Shown here one piece after another: positions 1 to 9,721 of a DNA stretch of 64,000 bases. Within the stretch, counting starts at the first letter, position 1; each line of letters opens with the position of its first letter. The position numbers were made by a program, and so were the translations under genes. The DNA lies in contig NZ_JAJATW010000002.1 in the NCBI RefSeq assembly GCF_020532605.1, forward strand, positions 1 through 64,000, in the 5' to 3' direction. The notes below the pieces were generated by a model. That model saw only the letters and a program-made list of their open reading frames with translations. It was not told the origin of the DNA and did no database searches. The stretch is from Marinomonas algarum (lineage in GTDB: Bacteria > Pseudomonadota > Gammaproteobacteria > Pseudomonadales > Marinomonadaceae).

Positions 1-273
1 CTTCATAAAACTCACCGATTCTGCAACTTTTTGGGCCTTACACTGTATTTACAGCAAGATTTAGACATAAACTATCTAATAAAAACACAATAAATTCAAT
101 AGGTTGAGAGTTATTCAGGGACAACTACCAAACAGATACTTACAGCGCTCAGCAATCCTCTCAATGCCTTTCGCAAAAATTAGTCGAAACTTTCAAGTTT
201 AAACTTTAGATTGACAGCAACCCTCTTTTGCAAAATAAGCGAGTTGCTGTACAACTTTTTATGTATTAAACAT
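1..273. other. Non-coding stretch downstream of parC
   Basis: I see no convincing gene here. There is an inverted repeat, ACAGCAAC at 214-221 and GTTGCTGT at 243-250, followed on the plus strand by a TTTTT run at about 256-260. This looks like a plus-strand terminator, although no plus-strand gene is visible to its left inside the window. A 12-base palindrome, AAGTTTAAACTT, lies at 195-206. The rest is AT-rich and featureless to my reading. Confidence 0.5.
214..260 (+). terminator. Possible rho-independent terminator reading rightward
   Basis: An 8-bp perfect stem (214-221 with 243-250) can be extended inward by CTC/GAG pairing. A short T run follows a few bases later on the plus strand. On the minus strand no T run follows the stem, so it does not obviously serve parC. 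It could end a transcript that starts left of the window or a small RNA. Confidence 0.35.
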
Positions 274-2523
274 TTATGGAAGCTTAATTTCTAAGCTATC
301 GATTCTTTGTAGACCACGAGGCAGTTTCAATCCTCGACGGCCTCGTTCCCCCAGATACTCTTCCAGATCCTTTTCAGCAAAAGTGATAAATCGCTTACCG
401 GCGTGAGCGGTCAATACATCGTCTGGTTGTACACAAGCCAATGCAACGACCCACTCTTCCCGGTCTGCCGCTCTAGAACTGGGAATACTCAACATTTTAT
501 TACCTTTCCCTTTTGCCATTTTCGGCAACGAAGCCACATCAAACGCAAGCATTCGACCTTCATTAGAAATGGCCACAACACGACCAAGCTCAGGGTTAGA
601 AACCAATACAGGCGGCATAACCCGCGCACCTCTTGGCAAGGTTAGCGACGCTTTGCCTGCTTTATTCTTGGCGTATAAGTCTTGTAGTTGCGCAACAAAA
701 CCATAACCCGCATCACTGGCAATCAAATAATGCGCGTCTTCGCTGTCTAACACGGCAGACACTATCGTCACGTCTTTTTCTAATGAAATACGGCCCGTAA
801 CGGGTTCGCCTTGGCCTCGAGCCGAAGGTAAAGTGTGTGCCTTAATAGAGTAGGTTCGACCATTTGAAGCAAACAAGACCAATGTCTGGTTAGAACGCCC
901 CTTTGTACTGACAAGAAAGCCATCACCTGACTTATAACTTAAGCCTTCAACATCCACATCATGGCCTTTGGCGGCACGAATCCAGCCCTGCTTAGAAATC
1001 ACCACCGTAATGGGGTCATTAGAAAGAAGGTCTTCTTCACTGAACGCTTGCGCTTCTTTACGCTCAACCATCGGTGTTCTGCGTTCGTCACCAAAAGCAT
1101 CGATCGCTTCTTGAATCTCATCGCTGATCAGCTTTTTCAACTTACGGTCAGAGGCCAACAACCCTTCTAGCTTTTTACGCTCTTTTTCAAGCTCGTCTTG
1201 CTCACCCTTAATACGCATCTCTTCAAGCTTAGCCAGATGACGTAGTTTTAATTCCAAAATAGATTCGGCTTGCATCTCACTCAGACCAAACCGTGCGATC
1301 AATTCTAACTTTGGCTTTTCTTCTGTTCGGATGATGTCAATCACTTCATCAATATTTAGGTAGGCTATCAGTAAACCTTCCAAAATATGCAGACGATTTA
1401 ACACCTTATCAAGACGAAACTGTAAACGACGACGTACAACGTCAATGCGAAAGCGTAGCCACTCTGTCAAAAAGTTCTTGAGAGGCTTCACTTGCGGCAG
1501 ACCATCAAGACCAATCACATTCATATTCACACGATAGGACTTTTCCAGATCAGTGGTGGCAAACAAATGTGTCATCACGGCTTCAATATCCACGCGATTT
1601 GACTTGGGAACAATGACTAACCTGGTTGGGTTTTCATGATCTGACTCATCTCGTAAATCCACCACCATAGGCAGTTTCTTTGCCTGCATTTGAGCCGCAA
1701 TCTGCTCTAGTATCTTGCTTCCTGACACCTGATGAGGCAACTCGCTTATCACGATTTCACCTTCGTCTACGGTGAAGCGTGCTCTGGCTTTAATCTGTCC
1801 TTTACCGGTTTCATACAACTTAACGATGTCGTGGCGTGGCGTGATAATTTCACCACCTGTTGGGAAGTCAGGCCCTTTCACAAAACTCAGTAAATCGTCT
1901 AATTCAGCTTTAGGATGGTTCAGCAAATGTATGCAGGCACCACCGATTTCTCTGAGGTTATGTGGAGGAATGTCTGTTGCCATCCCAACAGCAATGCCTG
2001 TTGTACCATTGAGTAACAAATTTGGCAGACGAGCGGGGAGTACGGAAGGCTCTTGTAAGGTGCCGTCAAAATTAGGTACCCAATCGACTGTGCCTTGACT
2101 CACTTCACGCAGCAAAACGTCTGCGTATTTTGAAAGACGAGATTCGGTGTAACGCATGGCAGCAAAAGACTTAGGGTCGTCTGGCGCGCCCCAGTTACCT
2201 TGGCCATCAACCAGGGGATAACGATAAGAAAAAGGCTGTGCCATTAATACCATGGCTTCATAACAAGCACTGTCACCATGAGGGTGAAACTTACCGAGCA
2301 CATCCCCCACTGTCCGAGCCGATTTTTTGTACTTCGCACTCGCCTTTAAACCCAATTCACTCATTGCATAAACAATACGACGTTGAACCGGCTTCAACCC
2401 ATCACCAATATGCGGCAAAGCGCGGTCCAAAATAACGTACATGGAATAGTTTAAATACGCTTTTTCTGTGTAATCTTTTAATGACAGCGTTTCATTCGAT
2501 TCAAAATTTGACAATTCACTCAA
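274..2523 (-). CDS. parC: DNA topoisomerase IV subunit A (ParC)
   Basis: ParC is the DNA-breaking subunit of topoisomerase IV, which pairs with ParE to unlink daughter chromosomes. The protein aligns with E. coli ParC along its whole length. The catalytic tyrosine lies in [10 protein letters not shown] (Tyr125 in this numbering). The quinolone-determining region, [10 protein letters not shown], keeps the sensitive-type Ser85 and Glu89, equivalent to E. coli Ser80 and Glu84. I chose a TTG start at 2523 because AAGGA lies 8 bases upstream and the N-terminus then matches ParC. An in-frame GTG at 2571 would add 16 residues but has no ribosome binding site. About 749 residues. parE is not in the window. 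The identity is secure and only the start is uncertain. Confidence 0.96.
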   Translation of the reverse strand: MSELSNFESNETLSLKDYTEKAYLNYSMYVILDRALPHIGDGLKPVQRRIVYAMSELGLKASAKYKKSARTVGDVLGKFHPHGDSACYEAMVLMAQPFSYRYPLVDGQGNWGAPDDPKSFAAMRYTESRLSKYADVLLREVSQGTVDWVPNFDGTLQEPSVLPARLPNLLLNGTTGIAVGMATDIPPHNLREIGGACIHLLNHPKAELDDLLSFVKGPDFPTGGEIITPRHDIVKLYETGKGQIKARARFTVDEGEIVISELPHQVSGSKILEQIAAQMQAKKLPMVVDLRDESDHENPTRLVIVPKSNRVDIEAVMTHLFATTDLEKSYRVNMNVIGLDGLPQVKPLKNFLTEWLRFRIDVVRRRLQFRLDKVLNRLHILEGLLIAYLNIDEVIDIIRTEEKPKLELIARFGLSEMQAESILELKLRHLAKLEEMRIKGEQDELEKERKKLEGLLASDRKLKKLISDEIQEAIDAFGDERRTPMVERKEAQAFSEEDLLSNDPITVVISKQGWIRAAKGHDVDVEGLSYKSGDGFLVSTKGRSNQTLVLFASNGRTYSIKAHTLPSARGQGEPVTGRISLEKDVTIVSAVLDSEDAHYLIASDAGYGFVAQLQDLYAKNKAGKASLTLPRGARVMPPVLVSNPELGRVVAISNEGRMLAFDVASLPKMAKGKGNKMLSIPSSRAADREEWVVALACVQPDDVLTAHAGKRFITFAEKDLEEYLGERGRRGLKLPRGLQRIDSLEIKLP

Positions 2524-2631
2524 GGAAGCTTTCCTTCTTCGATCAAGGGTGCATGCAAGCAATAAACACACACTGTTTAACTGATTTTACTTTATGGCAG
2601 TTGAGCGCCACGACAAGCATTGAAGCCTTTT

Positions 2632-3522
2632 TCAACGCAACAAGAGCGCCGTAAGCACATGATCTTCCCACTGCCCATTAATTTTCAAATAACGCTTTGC
2701 GAGGCCTTCTTTATCAAAGCCCAGTTTTTGCAACACAGCGGCACTGCGCGCATTTCTCGGCATGTAGCAGGCTTGAATGCGGTCAATATGCCATTCTTTA
2801 TGTAGATAATGTAAACCCGCCTCTAACGCCTCTTGCATGATGCCCTTGCCCTGTTCACTTTGCCGTAGGCTGTAACCAAGATTACAAGACTGAAACACAC
2901 CTCGCGCCACATTGGAAAAGTTGGTATAAGCGAGCATCTTATCTTCCTCAGGCGACAAAAAGCAAAGTACCACCCCTCTGTCCTCCAGAAAATCACGACG
3001 CATTTCACGAATGCGTAGCTGACAGGTTTCTAGGGAATAATAAGCGTCACTTCTGGTCGGTTCCCAGGGAGCCAAAAAGTCTTTTTCTTGATTCACATAA
3101 TCATACAAAAGCGGGGTGTGAGACGCTTCTAGAAGCGTCAATATCCCTCTTTTTGTCACCACACGTGGAAAGCGCTCTCCTTCACCACTGGCTTGATCGG
3201 CCTTGATAAAAGGGTCATCTGTGACGACCTGAAACTGCTTTAAAGAATAAGCAAGATACCAAAAATCTTTACCCAGCGATAAAATCCTGCGCTGAACCGG
3301 ATGCTCTGTCCACGCTGCAGCGTCCTCTTCTGTTTGCCAATAGGTCACCATGATGTCTATCTCACCACCTGCCCATTCTGCACCAAGGTAGCCAGGTAGA
3401 TCCTGTGCAAGCGCCATCAACTTATCGCTCATGACGCGATACATAACCTCATTTGACGCCAACTTACTGGACAACATGACGCCAAAGTACGGCAAACGCG
3501 TGGAAGCACTATACACCTTCAT
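2632..3522 (-). CDS. RimJ-type N-acetyltransferase with N-terminal ABM-like domain
   Basis: This 296-residue protein joins two domains. Residues about 1-98 resemble the antibiotic-biosynthesis-monooxygenase (ABM) dimeric alpha/beta-barrel fold, with the typical run PGYLGAEW, then YW, a HP pair and KDFWYLAY. Residues about 122-290 are a GNAT acetyltransferase very close to RimJ, which acetylates the N-terminus of ribosomal protein S5. Examples are FLAPWEPTRSD, the acetyl-CoA loop EQGKGIMQEAL, YMPRNARSAAVLQKLGF and the ending NGQWEDHVLTALL. E. coli RimJ is about 194 residues and has no such N-terminal extension. The frame is open through the junction, so this does not look like two genes. It lies between speA and parC on the same strand with gaps of about 80 and 108 bases. 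The acetylation target is inferred; the role of the ABM part is unknown. Confidence 0.85.
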   Translation of the reverse strand: MKVYSASTRLPYFGVMLSSKLASNEVMYRVMSDKLMALAQDLPGYLGAEWAGGEIDIMVTYWQTEEDAAAWTEHPVQRRILSLGKDFWYLAYSLKQFQVVTDDPFIKADQASGEGERFPRVVTKRGILTLLEASHTPLLYDYVNQEKDFLAPWEPTRSDAYYSLETCQLRIREMRRDFLEDRGVVLCFLSPEEDKMLAYTNFSNVARGVFQSCNLGYSLRQSEQGKGIMQEALEAGLHYLHKEWHIDRIQACYMPRNARSAAVLQKLGFDKEGLAKRYLKINGQWEDHVLTALLLR

Positions 3523-3605
3523 AATGTCTCTTTTTCAAAACGTCTCACCGTATTCAATCAACAAACTTAAGGCCGACTGCATGTTTTATAAATACAAGTT
3601 TGCAC

Positions 3606-5504
3606 CTAAGTTAGATAAGTCGTGCCCGCTAAGACTTTTTTGTACGTTGCCATTAGGCTATCTTGTTCTTGTTGACTCAAGGTGCTTGCAGACACTTTCC
3701 CTTGATAACGAGCCATCAATTCGTGCTCGTTATAGCTGACCGACTTGAGCACATCTTGCACACTGTCACCTTTCAGCACATGGTCAATACGGAATCCTTC
3801 TTCTGTTAGATAAACGTCTACAGAGCAAGTATCACCAAATAGGTTATGCAAATCCCCTAGTGTTTCTTGGTAGGCACCTACTAAGAAAAACCCCATCAAG
3901 TAGTCTTCACCTTCTGGCGGAGGCGGCGGCAAAGGCAACGAGGACTCAATGCCTTGTCCGTCTACATAGCTGTATAAGCAACCATCAGAGTCACAGGTTA
4001 CATCTTGAATCTTCCCTCGAAAAGAGGGTGCCTGATCCAGTCCTTGCAATGGCAAAACGGGGAATAACTGGTCAATTCCCCAAGCGTCTGGCATCGATTG
4101 AAAAACAGATAAATTCACAAAAAGCTTCTCTGCCAGACGTTCGTTTAACTCATCAATCACAGCACGATGTCCACGGTTACGATTATCTAACCGTGGCAGC
4201 AAATTTCGACAGGCAGACAAAAACAGATTCTCAGCTTGAGCACGCTGCGACAAGTTCAACTGACCGTGATTATATAAAGCCAGACTGTCATTAAAATCGT
4301 CTAACAAATCATGGTAAATCTCAACCAAAGAGCGGCTTTCTTCGTCATTACCCAATTTTAAGCTTTGATAAGACGACCAGAGTCGCTGTAATTCTAACTC
4401 CGTATCCTGTGTAGGCTCTTCGATCGGCAACAGTTCGGCACCATGAGAAAAGACATCGGCAATCATCATGGCATGGTGTGCTGTCACGGCACGCCCCGAT
4501 TCGGAAATAATATGTGGATGTGGAAGGTCATATTGTTCACACACATTGTGAAAGGCGAACACAACGTTATTAGCATACTCGCCAATACTGTAGTTCGCTG
4601 AAAAGTCATTTTGACAACGGGTGCCTTCATAATCAACGCCTAAGCCACCACCAACATCAACCCATTTCACCTTAACACCCATCGCATGCAGTTCAGCATA
4701 ATAACGAGCACACTCTTTAAGGCTGTTTTGAATATCACGGATCCGCGTGATCTGTGAGCCTAGATGGAAATGTATCAGCTCCAAACAATGCGACAGGCCC
4801 AACTCACGCAAATGATCAATTGCTCGTAATAATTGTGAGGTGGTTAAGCCAAACTTAGACTTCTCGCCACCACTGTTTCCCCAGTGTGTTGAGCAAGTCG
4901 ATGCCAAGCGGATACGAATACCAATACGAGGTTGTACATCAATCTTAGCGGCTTCTTCTAAGATCCAATCCAACTCGTGCATTTTTTCGACAACAATAAA
5001 AACCTGGTGGCCCATTTTTTCAGCCATCAACGCCAAATGGATAAACTCACGATCTTTGTAGCCATTACAAACAATGATACCTTCGGCGTTTTTATGCATT
5101 GCTAACACCGCCATCAATTCAGGCTTACTGCCCGCTTCCAAACCGACTGAGGCCGTATTATCAAGCTGACACGCCGCTATTTCTTCAACAACTCGACGCT
5201 GTTGGTTGACCTTAATCGGATACACAATCGCATATTGTGCTTGATAGTTATAATGTTCAATTGCCTGTTGAAAGGAATTCGTAATTTTTTCAATACGCGA
5301 ATGCAGGATATTAGGAAAACGCACAAGACAAGGGTATGGAATACCTTGCTGCTTCAACGCTTGAGAAAGCTCTGTCAAATCAATACTGTTTTCTCTGTCA
5401 GGTAAGGCAATAGCACGACCTTTGTCATTGATTGAAAAAAAACCACTGCTCCAGTGACTGACGTTGTACAGCTCCATTGAGTCTTTAATTGACCAAGGCT
5501 TCAT
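3606..5504 (-). CDS. speA: Biosynthetic arginine decarboxylase (SpeA)
   Basis: SpeA decarboxylates L-arginine to agmatine, the first step of the agmatine route to putrescine and spermidine, using PLP and Mg2+. The 632-residue length fits the family (E. coli 658). The PLP lysine is Lys98 in YPIKVNQ. Other family blocks are GLEAGSK, VCNGYKDREFI, the SGGEKSKFGL stretch, HFHLGSQ, DVGGGLGVDYEGT, ESGRAVTAHHAMM, QSMPDAWGIDQLFPVLPL and TCDSDG. GGAG lies 5 bases before the ATG. The E. coli periplasmic-type N-terminal extension is missing. Spacing from the gene to its right (lipA, ending at 5620) and the terminator between them suggest its own promoter. Confidence 0.97.
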   Translation of the reverse strand: MKPWSIKDSMELYNVSHWSSGFFSINDKGRAIALPDRENSIDLTELSQALKQQGIPYPCLVRFPNILHSRIEKITNSFQQAIEHYNYQAQYAIVYPIKVNQQRRVVEEIAACQLDNTASVGLEAGSKPELMAVLAMHKNAEGIIVCNGYKDREFIHLALMAEKMGHQVFIVVEKMHELDWILEEAAKIDVQPRIGIRIRLASTCSTHWGNSGGEKSKFGLTTSQLLRAIDHLRELGLSHCLELIHFHLGSQITRIRDIQNSLKECARYYAELHAMGVKVKWVDVGGGLGVDYEGTRCQNDFSANYSIGEYANNVVFAFHNVCEQYDLPHPHIISESGRAVTAHHAMMIADVFSHGAELLPIEEPTQDTELELQRLWSSYQSLKLGNDEESRSLVEIYHDLLDDFNDSLALYNHGQLNLSQRAQAENLFLSACRNLLPRLDNRNRGHRAVIDELNERLAEKLFVNLSVFQSMPDAWGIDQLFPVLPLQGLDQAPSFRGKIQDVTCDSDGCLYSYVDGQGIESSLPLPPPPPEGEDYLMGFFLVGAYQETLGDLHNLFGDTCSVDVYLTEEGFRIDHVLKGDSVQDVLKSVSYNEHELMARYQGKVSASTLSQQEQDSLMATYKKVLAGTTYLT

Positions 5505-5566
5505 ATCATCTCCAAAATTGTCATGTCCGTATTGTAAGCGATTGCTTTATCACGAAACCAAATAAA

Positions 5567-5610
5567 AAAAGCGAGGTTAAGACAAACTTAACCCCGCTTT
5601 TTTTTAATAA
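5567..5610 (-). terminator. Rho-independent terminator of the proA-lipA cluster
   Basis: GCGAGGTTAAG (5571-5581) pairs with CTTAACCCCGC with a single A:C mismatch. The hairpin is flanked by A7 on the left and T8 on the right, so it could work in both directions. On the minus strand it lies just past the lipA stop and before the speA start. Confidence 0.85.
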
Positions 5611-5619
5611 ATATACAGG

Positions 5620-6579
5620 TTAAGAAACATGCTCACCATGAGCTTGCTTGTCTGCATGGTAAGAAGAGCGCACTAAAGGACCACAAGCTGCACGCTTAAA
5701 GCCCAGCTCTTTGGCCACTTCTTCATAACGAGCAAACTCTTCCGGTGGTACAAAGCGCGCCATAGGAAAGTGATGCTTAGAAGGCTGAAGATATTGACCA
5801 ATCGTCAACATATCTACATTGTGAGCACGAAGATCTTTCAGCACTTCAACAATTTCTTCAAACGTTTCACCCATACCAACCATCAAACCAGACTTCGTAG
5901 GTACATCTGGGCAACGATCTTTGAAGTTTTTCAACAAATCTAATGACCATTGGTAGTCTGAGCCAGGGCGAACCTGACGATACAGACGTGGAATTGACTC
6001 TAAGTTGTGATTAAAAACATCAGGGGGGGCAATTGACAAGGTATCAATCGCGACGTCCATCCGACCGCGAAAATCCGGTACCAGTGTTTCAATTTCGATG
6101 TTTGGACTTTCAGCACGAGTTTCACGGATACAGTCAACAAAATGCTGTGCTCCGCCATCGCGCAAATCATCACGATCTACCGACGTAATCACCACATACT
6201 TCAATTTCATATCACGAATTGCCGCCGCCAACTCTTTTGGTTCATCAACGCTGAGTGGATTTGGTCGTCCGTGTGCTACATCACAAAACGGGCAACGTCG
6301 CGTACAAATTTCACCCATAATCATAAAGGTGGCTGTGCCATTACTGAAACACTCTCCTAAATTAGGGCAATTCGCTTCCTCGCATACTGACGCCAGTTTG
6401 TGCTCGCGCAGTGTTGATTTAATACGAGCGATTTCTGGCGATGCTGGCATGCGTACACGTAACCAGTCAGGCTTACGTGGAATCTCTTCTGTTGGTACAA
6501 TTTTTACAGGGATACGTGCCATTTTATCAGCACCACGTAGTTTTTCCCCTTGGACAACGCGTTTGCGTTCTACAGTCAT
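5620..6579 (-). CDS. lipA: Lipoyl synthase (LipA)
   Basis: LipA is a radical-SAM enzyme that inserts two sulfur atoms into the octanoyl chain on lipoyl domains of 2-oxoacid dehydrogenases and the glycine cleavage H protein. All signature cysteines are present: the auxiliary cluster Cys66, Cys71 and Cys77 ([12 protein letters not shown]) and the radical-SAM cluster Cys92, Cys96 and Cys99 (CTRRCPFC). The C-terminal RSSYHA carries the serine that ligates the auxiliary cluster in characterised LipA. At 319 residues it has the normal length. It begins one base after the lipB stop, so the two are almost certainly co-transcribed, matching their successive roles. It is the last gene of the long minus-strand cluster. 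Confidence 0.97.
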   Translation of the reverse strand: MTVERKRVVQGEKLRGADKMARIPVKIVPTEEIPRKPDWLRVRMPASPEIARIKSTLREHKLASVCEEANCPNLGECFSNGTATFMIMGEICTRRCPFCDVAHGRPNPLSVDEPKELAAAIRDMKLKYVVITSVDRDDLRDGGAQHFVDCIRETRAESPNIEIETLVPDFRGRMDVAIDTLSIAPPDVFNHNLESIPRLYRQVRPGSDYQWSLDLLKNFKDRCPDVPTKSGLMVGMGETFEEIVEVLKDLRAHNVDMLTIGQYLQPSKHHFPMARFVPPEEFARYEEVAKELGFKRAACGPLVRSSYHADKQAHGEHVS

Positions 6580-6580
6580 T

Positions 6581-7225
6581 CTAATTCCACCCTTGTTGGA
6601 TAGCAGGATAGCTATATCCTAGCTGCTCAGCCAGCTGATTCGCTAACTGACGCTTAGTATCTGATAACGAAACTATGCTATTGAGTCTTTTCATATCAAC
6701 CATTTGTAGACCTTGATAGCCACATGGGTTGATCCGGTTAAATGGTGTGAGGTCCATATCAACATTAAGAGCCAATCCATGAAATGAGCAACCTCTGCGG
6801 ACTCGCAACCCTAAGGAAGCAATTTTTTGCTCATTAACATACACGCCAGGCGCGTCAGGTTTGGGGTAGGCGGTAATCTGATTTTCTTGCAGTGTGTTTA
6901 CGACAGCATTCTCCAGCACAGACACCAAATCTCGAACGCCAATTCCCAATCGTTTAAGATCCACCATAACATACGCCACCAGCTGACCCGGTCCGTGATA
7001 CGTCACTTGACCGCCTCGATCAACCTGAACAACAGGGATATCACCAGGTGCCAAAAGGTGTTCTTCCTTGCCTGCCTGACCTTGGGTAAACAGCGCCGGA
7101 TGTTCTAACAACCAAATTTCATCCGCGTCAGCTTTAGAACGCGTTTGTGTAAAATCTTTCATACGCTCCCAAGTGTCATTGTAATCAATCACACCTAGGT
7201 CACGACAGACCACACTCATGTTCAT
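6581..7225 (-). CDS. lipB: Octanoyl-[acyl carrier protein] transferase (LipB)
   Basis: LipB moves octanoate from acyl carrier protein to the lysine of lipoyl domains, forming the LipA substrate through a thioester intermediate. The catalytic pair is visible as Cys168 in NPCGYQG and Lys134 in QKIASLGL. The [18 protein letters not shown] block (70-85) and [10 protein letters not shown] are typical. The 214-residue length is normal. It sits directly between ybeD and lipA; its ATG abuts the ybeD stop region. The second Met (M3) is an alternative start. Confidence 0.96.
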   Translation of the reverse strand: MNMSVVCRDLGVIDYNDTWERMKDFTQTRSKADADEIWLLEHPALFTQGQAGKEEHLLAPGDIPVVQVDRGGQVTYHGPGQLVAYVMVDLKRLGIGVRDLVSVLENAVVNTLQENQITAYPKPDAPGVYVNEQKIASLGLRVRRGCSFHGLALNVDMDLTPFNRINPCGYQGLQMVDMKRLNSIVSLSDTKRQLANQLAEQLGYSYPAIQQGWN

Positions 7226-7531
7226 TTACAGAACCATCTTAACAGGTTCAATCGCCATTAAATCACGGTGTAGAGCAGCAAGCTGTTCTTCACTTTGTGC
7301 CACAATCCGAAAACTAAAACTGACAAACTTTCCTTTGCTTGAACGGTTGCTTTTCTCTGCCGTCGTGTTCATCTCAGGTGCATGACAAAGTAAACATTCT
7401 GTGATTTCAGTATGAATACCCTCAGCATCTAATGAGACCACCTTGATCACGTAATTATCACAAGGAAACTCTATTTTTGGTGCATCAGCGACTTGTTCTG
7501 CTTGGTCACCATGTTTTGTAATCAATGCCAT
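7226..7531 (-). CDS. ybeD: YbeD/DUF493 family protein
   Basis: This small protein (101 residues) belongs to the YbeD (DUF493) family, which has an ACT-like alpha/beta fold and lies between dacA and lipB in many gammaproteobacteria. Family features are IEFPCDNYVIKVV near the start, a conserved SSKGKFVSFSFRI strand, and the ending EPVKMVL, which matches RMVL of E. coli YbeD. The molecular role is not established; proposals that it regulates lipoate metabolism rest mainly on gene neighbourhood. Here it ends one base before lipB begins, so it is part of that transcript. Confidence 0.9.
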   Translation of the reverse strand: MALITKHGDQAEQVADAPKIEFPCDNYVIKVVSLDAEGIHTEITECLLCHAPEMNTTAEKSNRSSKGKFVSFSFRIVAQSEEQLAALHRDLMAIEPVKMVL

Positions 7532-7556
7532 TATACTTACCCTTTCAAATCAGAGC

Positions 7557-8705
7557 TTAAAACAAGTTCATAAAGAAAAGTTTAATTTTATCAAACAAGC
7601 GTTTGAAAAAGCCGCCTTCTTCAACAGCCTCTAGCGCAACAACCTGCTGTTCAAGCAACACATTTCCTTCAGAGCCAACGATAATGGTTCCCAGCACATC
7701 ACCAACGGCAATAGGTGCAACGATTTCTTTCTGCATATCCAAAGAAGCAGGAATAGAATCGCCTTGTTGTCTTGGCATGGTGACTAACACATCATCAGCA
7801 AAGCCCACTTTGACTGTCGCTTGACTACCGCCCCACACTTTCGCGTTGTTAACCACTTGGCCGCGGCTATAGAGTTTGCGTGTCTCATAGTAACGGAAAC
7901 CATAGTTCAATAGCTTCTGAGCCTCAGCAGCCCTCGCCGCATCGGACTTGGTTCCCATTACAACGGCAATAAGACGCGTGCCGTTGCGAACCGCAGAGGC
8001 CGCTAAGCAGTAACCCGCCTCTTCAGTATGGCCGGTCTTTAAGCCATCCACTGTTTTATCTCGCCATAGCAAACGATTGCGGTTTGGCTGGCGAATGTTG
8101 TTGTAAGTAAACTCTTTTTCAGCGTACATGGTGTAATTTTCTGGGAACTGTAAAATCGTCGCACGAGACAGTTTAGCCAAATCATGAGCGCTTGAGTAAT
8201 GTCCTTCTGCAGGGAACCCTGTTGCATTTTTAAAATGAGAATTGGTCATACCCAGCAGTTGCGCATGCTGGTTCATCAGATCCGTAAATGCGGCCTCACT
8301 CCCGGCAACGTATTCTGCGGCTGCCACACTTGCGTCATTCCCAGACTGGATAATAATGCCGCGCATTAAATCTTCTAAGCTAACCTGAGTCCCTTCGCGA
8401 ATAAACATACGCGAACCTTCCATACGCCATGCTTTTTCACTTACGGTAACCATATCAGAGAAAGACAAGTTTCCTCGTGCCAGCTCATACTCAACAATAT
8501 AGGCCGTCATTAACTTAGTCAGGCTGGCAGGTGGCAAGGCCTCATCAGCGTTATTTTCTACTAAGATATCGCCGGTAAAAGCATCCATCAAAATATAGCT
8601 GCTTGCCGACAGTTGTGGCGGTGCCGGTATTAACGAAGGTGCTGCCGTAACCACGTTTGAAACTAGGCTAAAAAGCAAGGATAAAGTCACTAGGAGTGTT
8701 TTCAT
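7557..8705 (-). CDS. dacA: D-alanyl-D-alanine carboxypeptidase, PBP5/6 type (DacA)
   Basis: DacA trims the terminal D-Ala from peptidoglycan pentapeptides in the periplasm. The protein has a signal peptide (residues 1 to about 22, ending VVTAAP) and the three penicillin-binding motifs in order: SLTK (serine 61 from the ATG), SGN, and KTG in DGLKTGHTEEAGYC. A C-terminal beta domain follows. The last residues, FKRLFDKIKLFFMNLF, form the amphipathic helix that anchors PBP5 to the inner membrane. The start is ATG at 8705, and an in-frame TTG two codons upstream is also possible. It follows rlpA by about 80 bases in the elongation cluster. Confidence 0.96.
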   Translation of the reverse strand: MKTLLVTLSLLFSLVSNVVTAAPSLIPAPPQLSASSYILMDAFTGDILVENNADEALPPASLTKLMTAYIVEYELARGNLSFSDMVTVSEKAWRMEGSRMFIREGTQVSLEDLMRGIIIQSGNDASVAAAEYVAGSEAAFTDLMNQHAQLLGMTNSHFKNATGFPAEGHYSSAHDLAKLSRATILQFPENYTMYAEKEFTYNNIRQPNRNRLLWRDKTVDGLKTGHTEEAGYCLAASAVRNGTRLIAVVMGTKSDAARAAEAQKLLNYGFRYYETRKLYSRGQVVNNAKVWGGSQATVKVGFADDVLVTMPRQQGDSIPASLDMQKEIVAPIAVGDVLGTIIVGSEGNVLLEQQVVALEAVEEGGFFKRLFDKIKLFFMNLF

Positions 8706-8785
8706 ACTCAAAAATATCGTCTTCTAAAAAATGTGCCTGAATAATACTAGAGCATAAAAGGAATCTCTAGCCCAAACCGATTGGC

Positions 8786-9721
8786 TCAAGGAACAAGCGC
8801 GACTCTAACCGCGTTGCCAAAGCCCTCTTGTTGCAGTTTTTGCTGCCATCTCAACAGCTCAGTATCATTGTCAAACGGACCCAATAAAACCTTATATAAA
8901 CCGTCGTTTTGATGATTGGTACTTACTTTAACTTGAGTATCAAATGATTCAAAAAGTCGTGTTTTTAATTGATTTGCTGATTGTTCGACACGAAACGCAC
9001 CTACCTGTAAATGTGAAAAAACCATCAAGTCTGGCGTCGACGCTTGACTCGAGTGAGACTCGACAGAAGCCTTATTCGGTGTGACTTCAGAGGCGACAGG
9101 AGAACTTATAACAACCGCTTTTGGTGCTTGGTACGACTGTCCTTGAGACGGTGTAATCGCTTCTATTTTGACACGCGCCAACCCTTTCTTGTGGTAATCT
9201 AAACGAGCGGCAGCGGCATAGGAAAGATCAATAATACGGTCCCCATGGAAAGGCCCACGGTCATTCACTCGCACAATGATTGAGCGGTTATTATCAAGGT
9301 TTGTTACCTTCACATAGGTCGGTAACGGTAAGGATTTGTGCGCGGCAGAAAAGGCATACATGTCATATGTTTCCCCATTTGACGTCTTATGCCCATGAAA
9401 TTTATTGCCGTACCATGAGGCCGTTCCTTGTGCCGTATAACCTTTCGCTGAATCCATTACCCAATACTTTTTCCCCCACACTTCATAGGGACTTTTGTTT
9501 CCACCTCGACTTTTTGCTTCCCATTTAGGCACCAAATCCGGTAAATGATCTACCTCTATATCTCCCGTCGGCGCGTGATCCTGTAAGATAGAATAACGTC
9601 CGCCGCCAGACGCTTTTTCATAGTCCGCGTCTTTTTTACCCAAAACATGCTGGGTACTCATACAGCCATTCAGTACCAATAAACTCACACTGGCAACAAA
9701 CAGTATCTTAATCCACTTCAT
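8786..9721 (-). CDS. rlpA: Septal ring lytic transglycosylase / rare lipoprotein A (RlpA)
   Basis: RlpA is an outer-membrane lipoprotein. In Pseudomonas it cleaves denuded peptidoglycan glycans at the septum. A lipoprotein signal ends in the lipobox LNGC (Cys20). The double-psi beta-barrel domain at about residues 97-185 contains GTASWYGNKFHGHKTSNGE, YDMYAF and VRVNDRGPF, with the conserved catalytic-type Glu, His and Asp. A SPOR domain, which binds denuded glycans, fills residues about 230-305 (LQVGAF to the C-terminus). The ATG at 9721 is the best start: it overlaps the end of mltB by 14 bases and gives a clean signal peptide. A TTG at 9742 would add seven residues. Confidence 0.94.
   Translation of the reverse strand: MKWIKILFVASVSLLVLNGCMSTQHVLGKKDADYEKASGGGRYSILQDHAPTGDIEVDHLPDLVPKWEAKSRGGNKSPYEVWGKKYWVMDSAKGYTAQGTASWYGNKFHGHKTSNGETYDMYAFSAAHKSLPLPTYVKVTNLDNNRSIIVRVNDRGPFHGDRIIDLSYAAAARLDYHKKGLARVKIEAITPSQGQSYQAPKAVVISSPVASEVTPNKASVESHSSQASTPDLMVFSHLQVGAFRVEQSANQLKTRLFESFDTQVKVSTNHQNDGLYKVLLGPFDNDTELLRWQQKLQQEGFGNAVRVALVP

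Noticed and set aside
6098-6622. 174-codon plus-strand frame opposite lipA
   Set aside because: It is a shadow of lipA, with no ribosome binding site or family resemblance; similar frames opposite speA (3860-4294) and the chemoreceptor (46916-47374) were rejected for the same reason.
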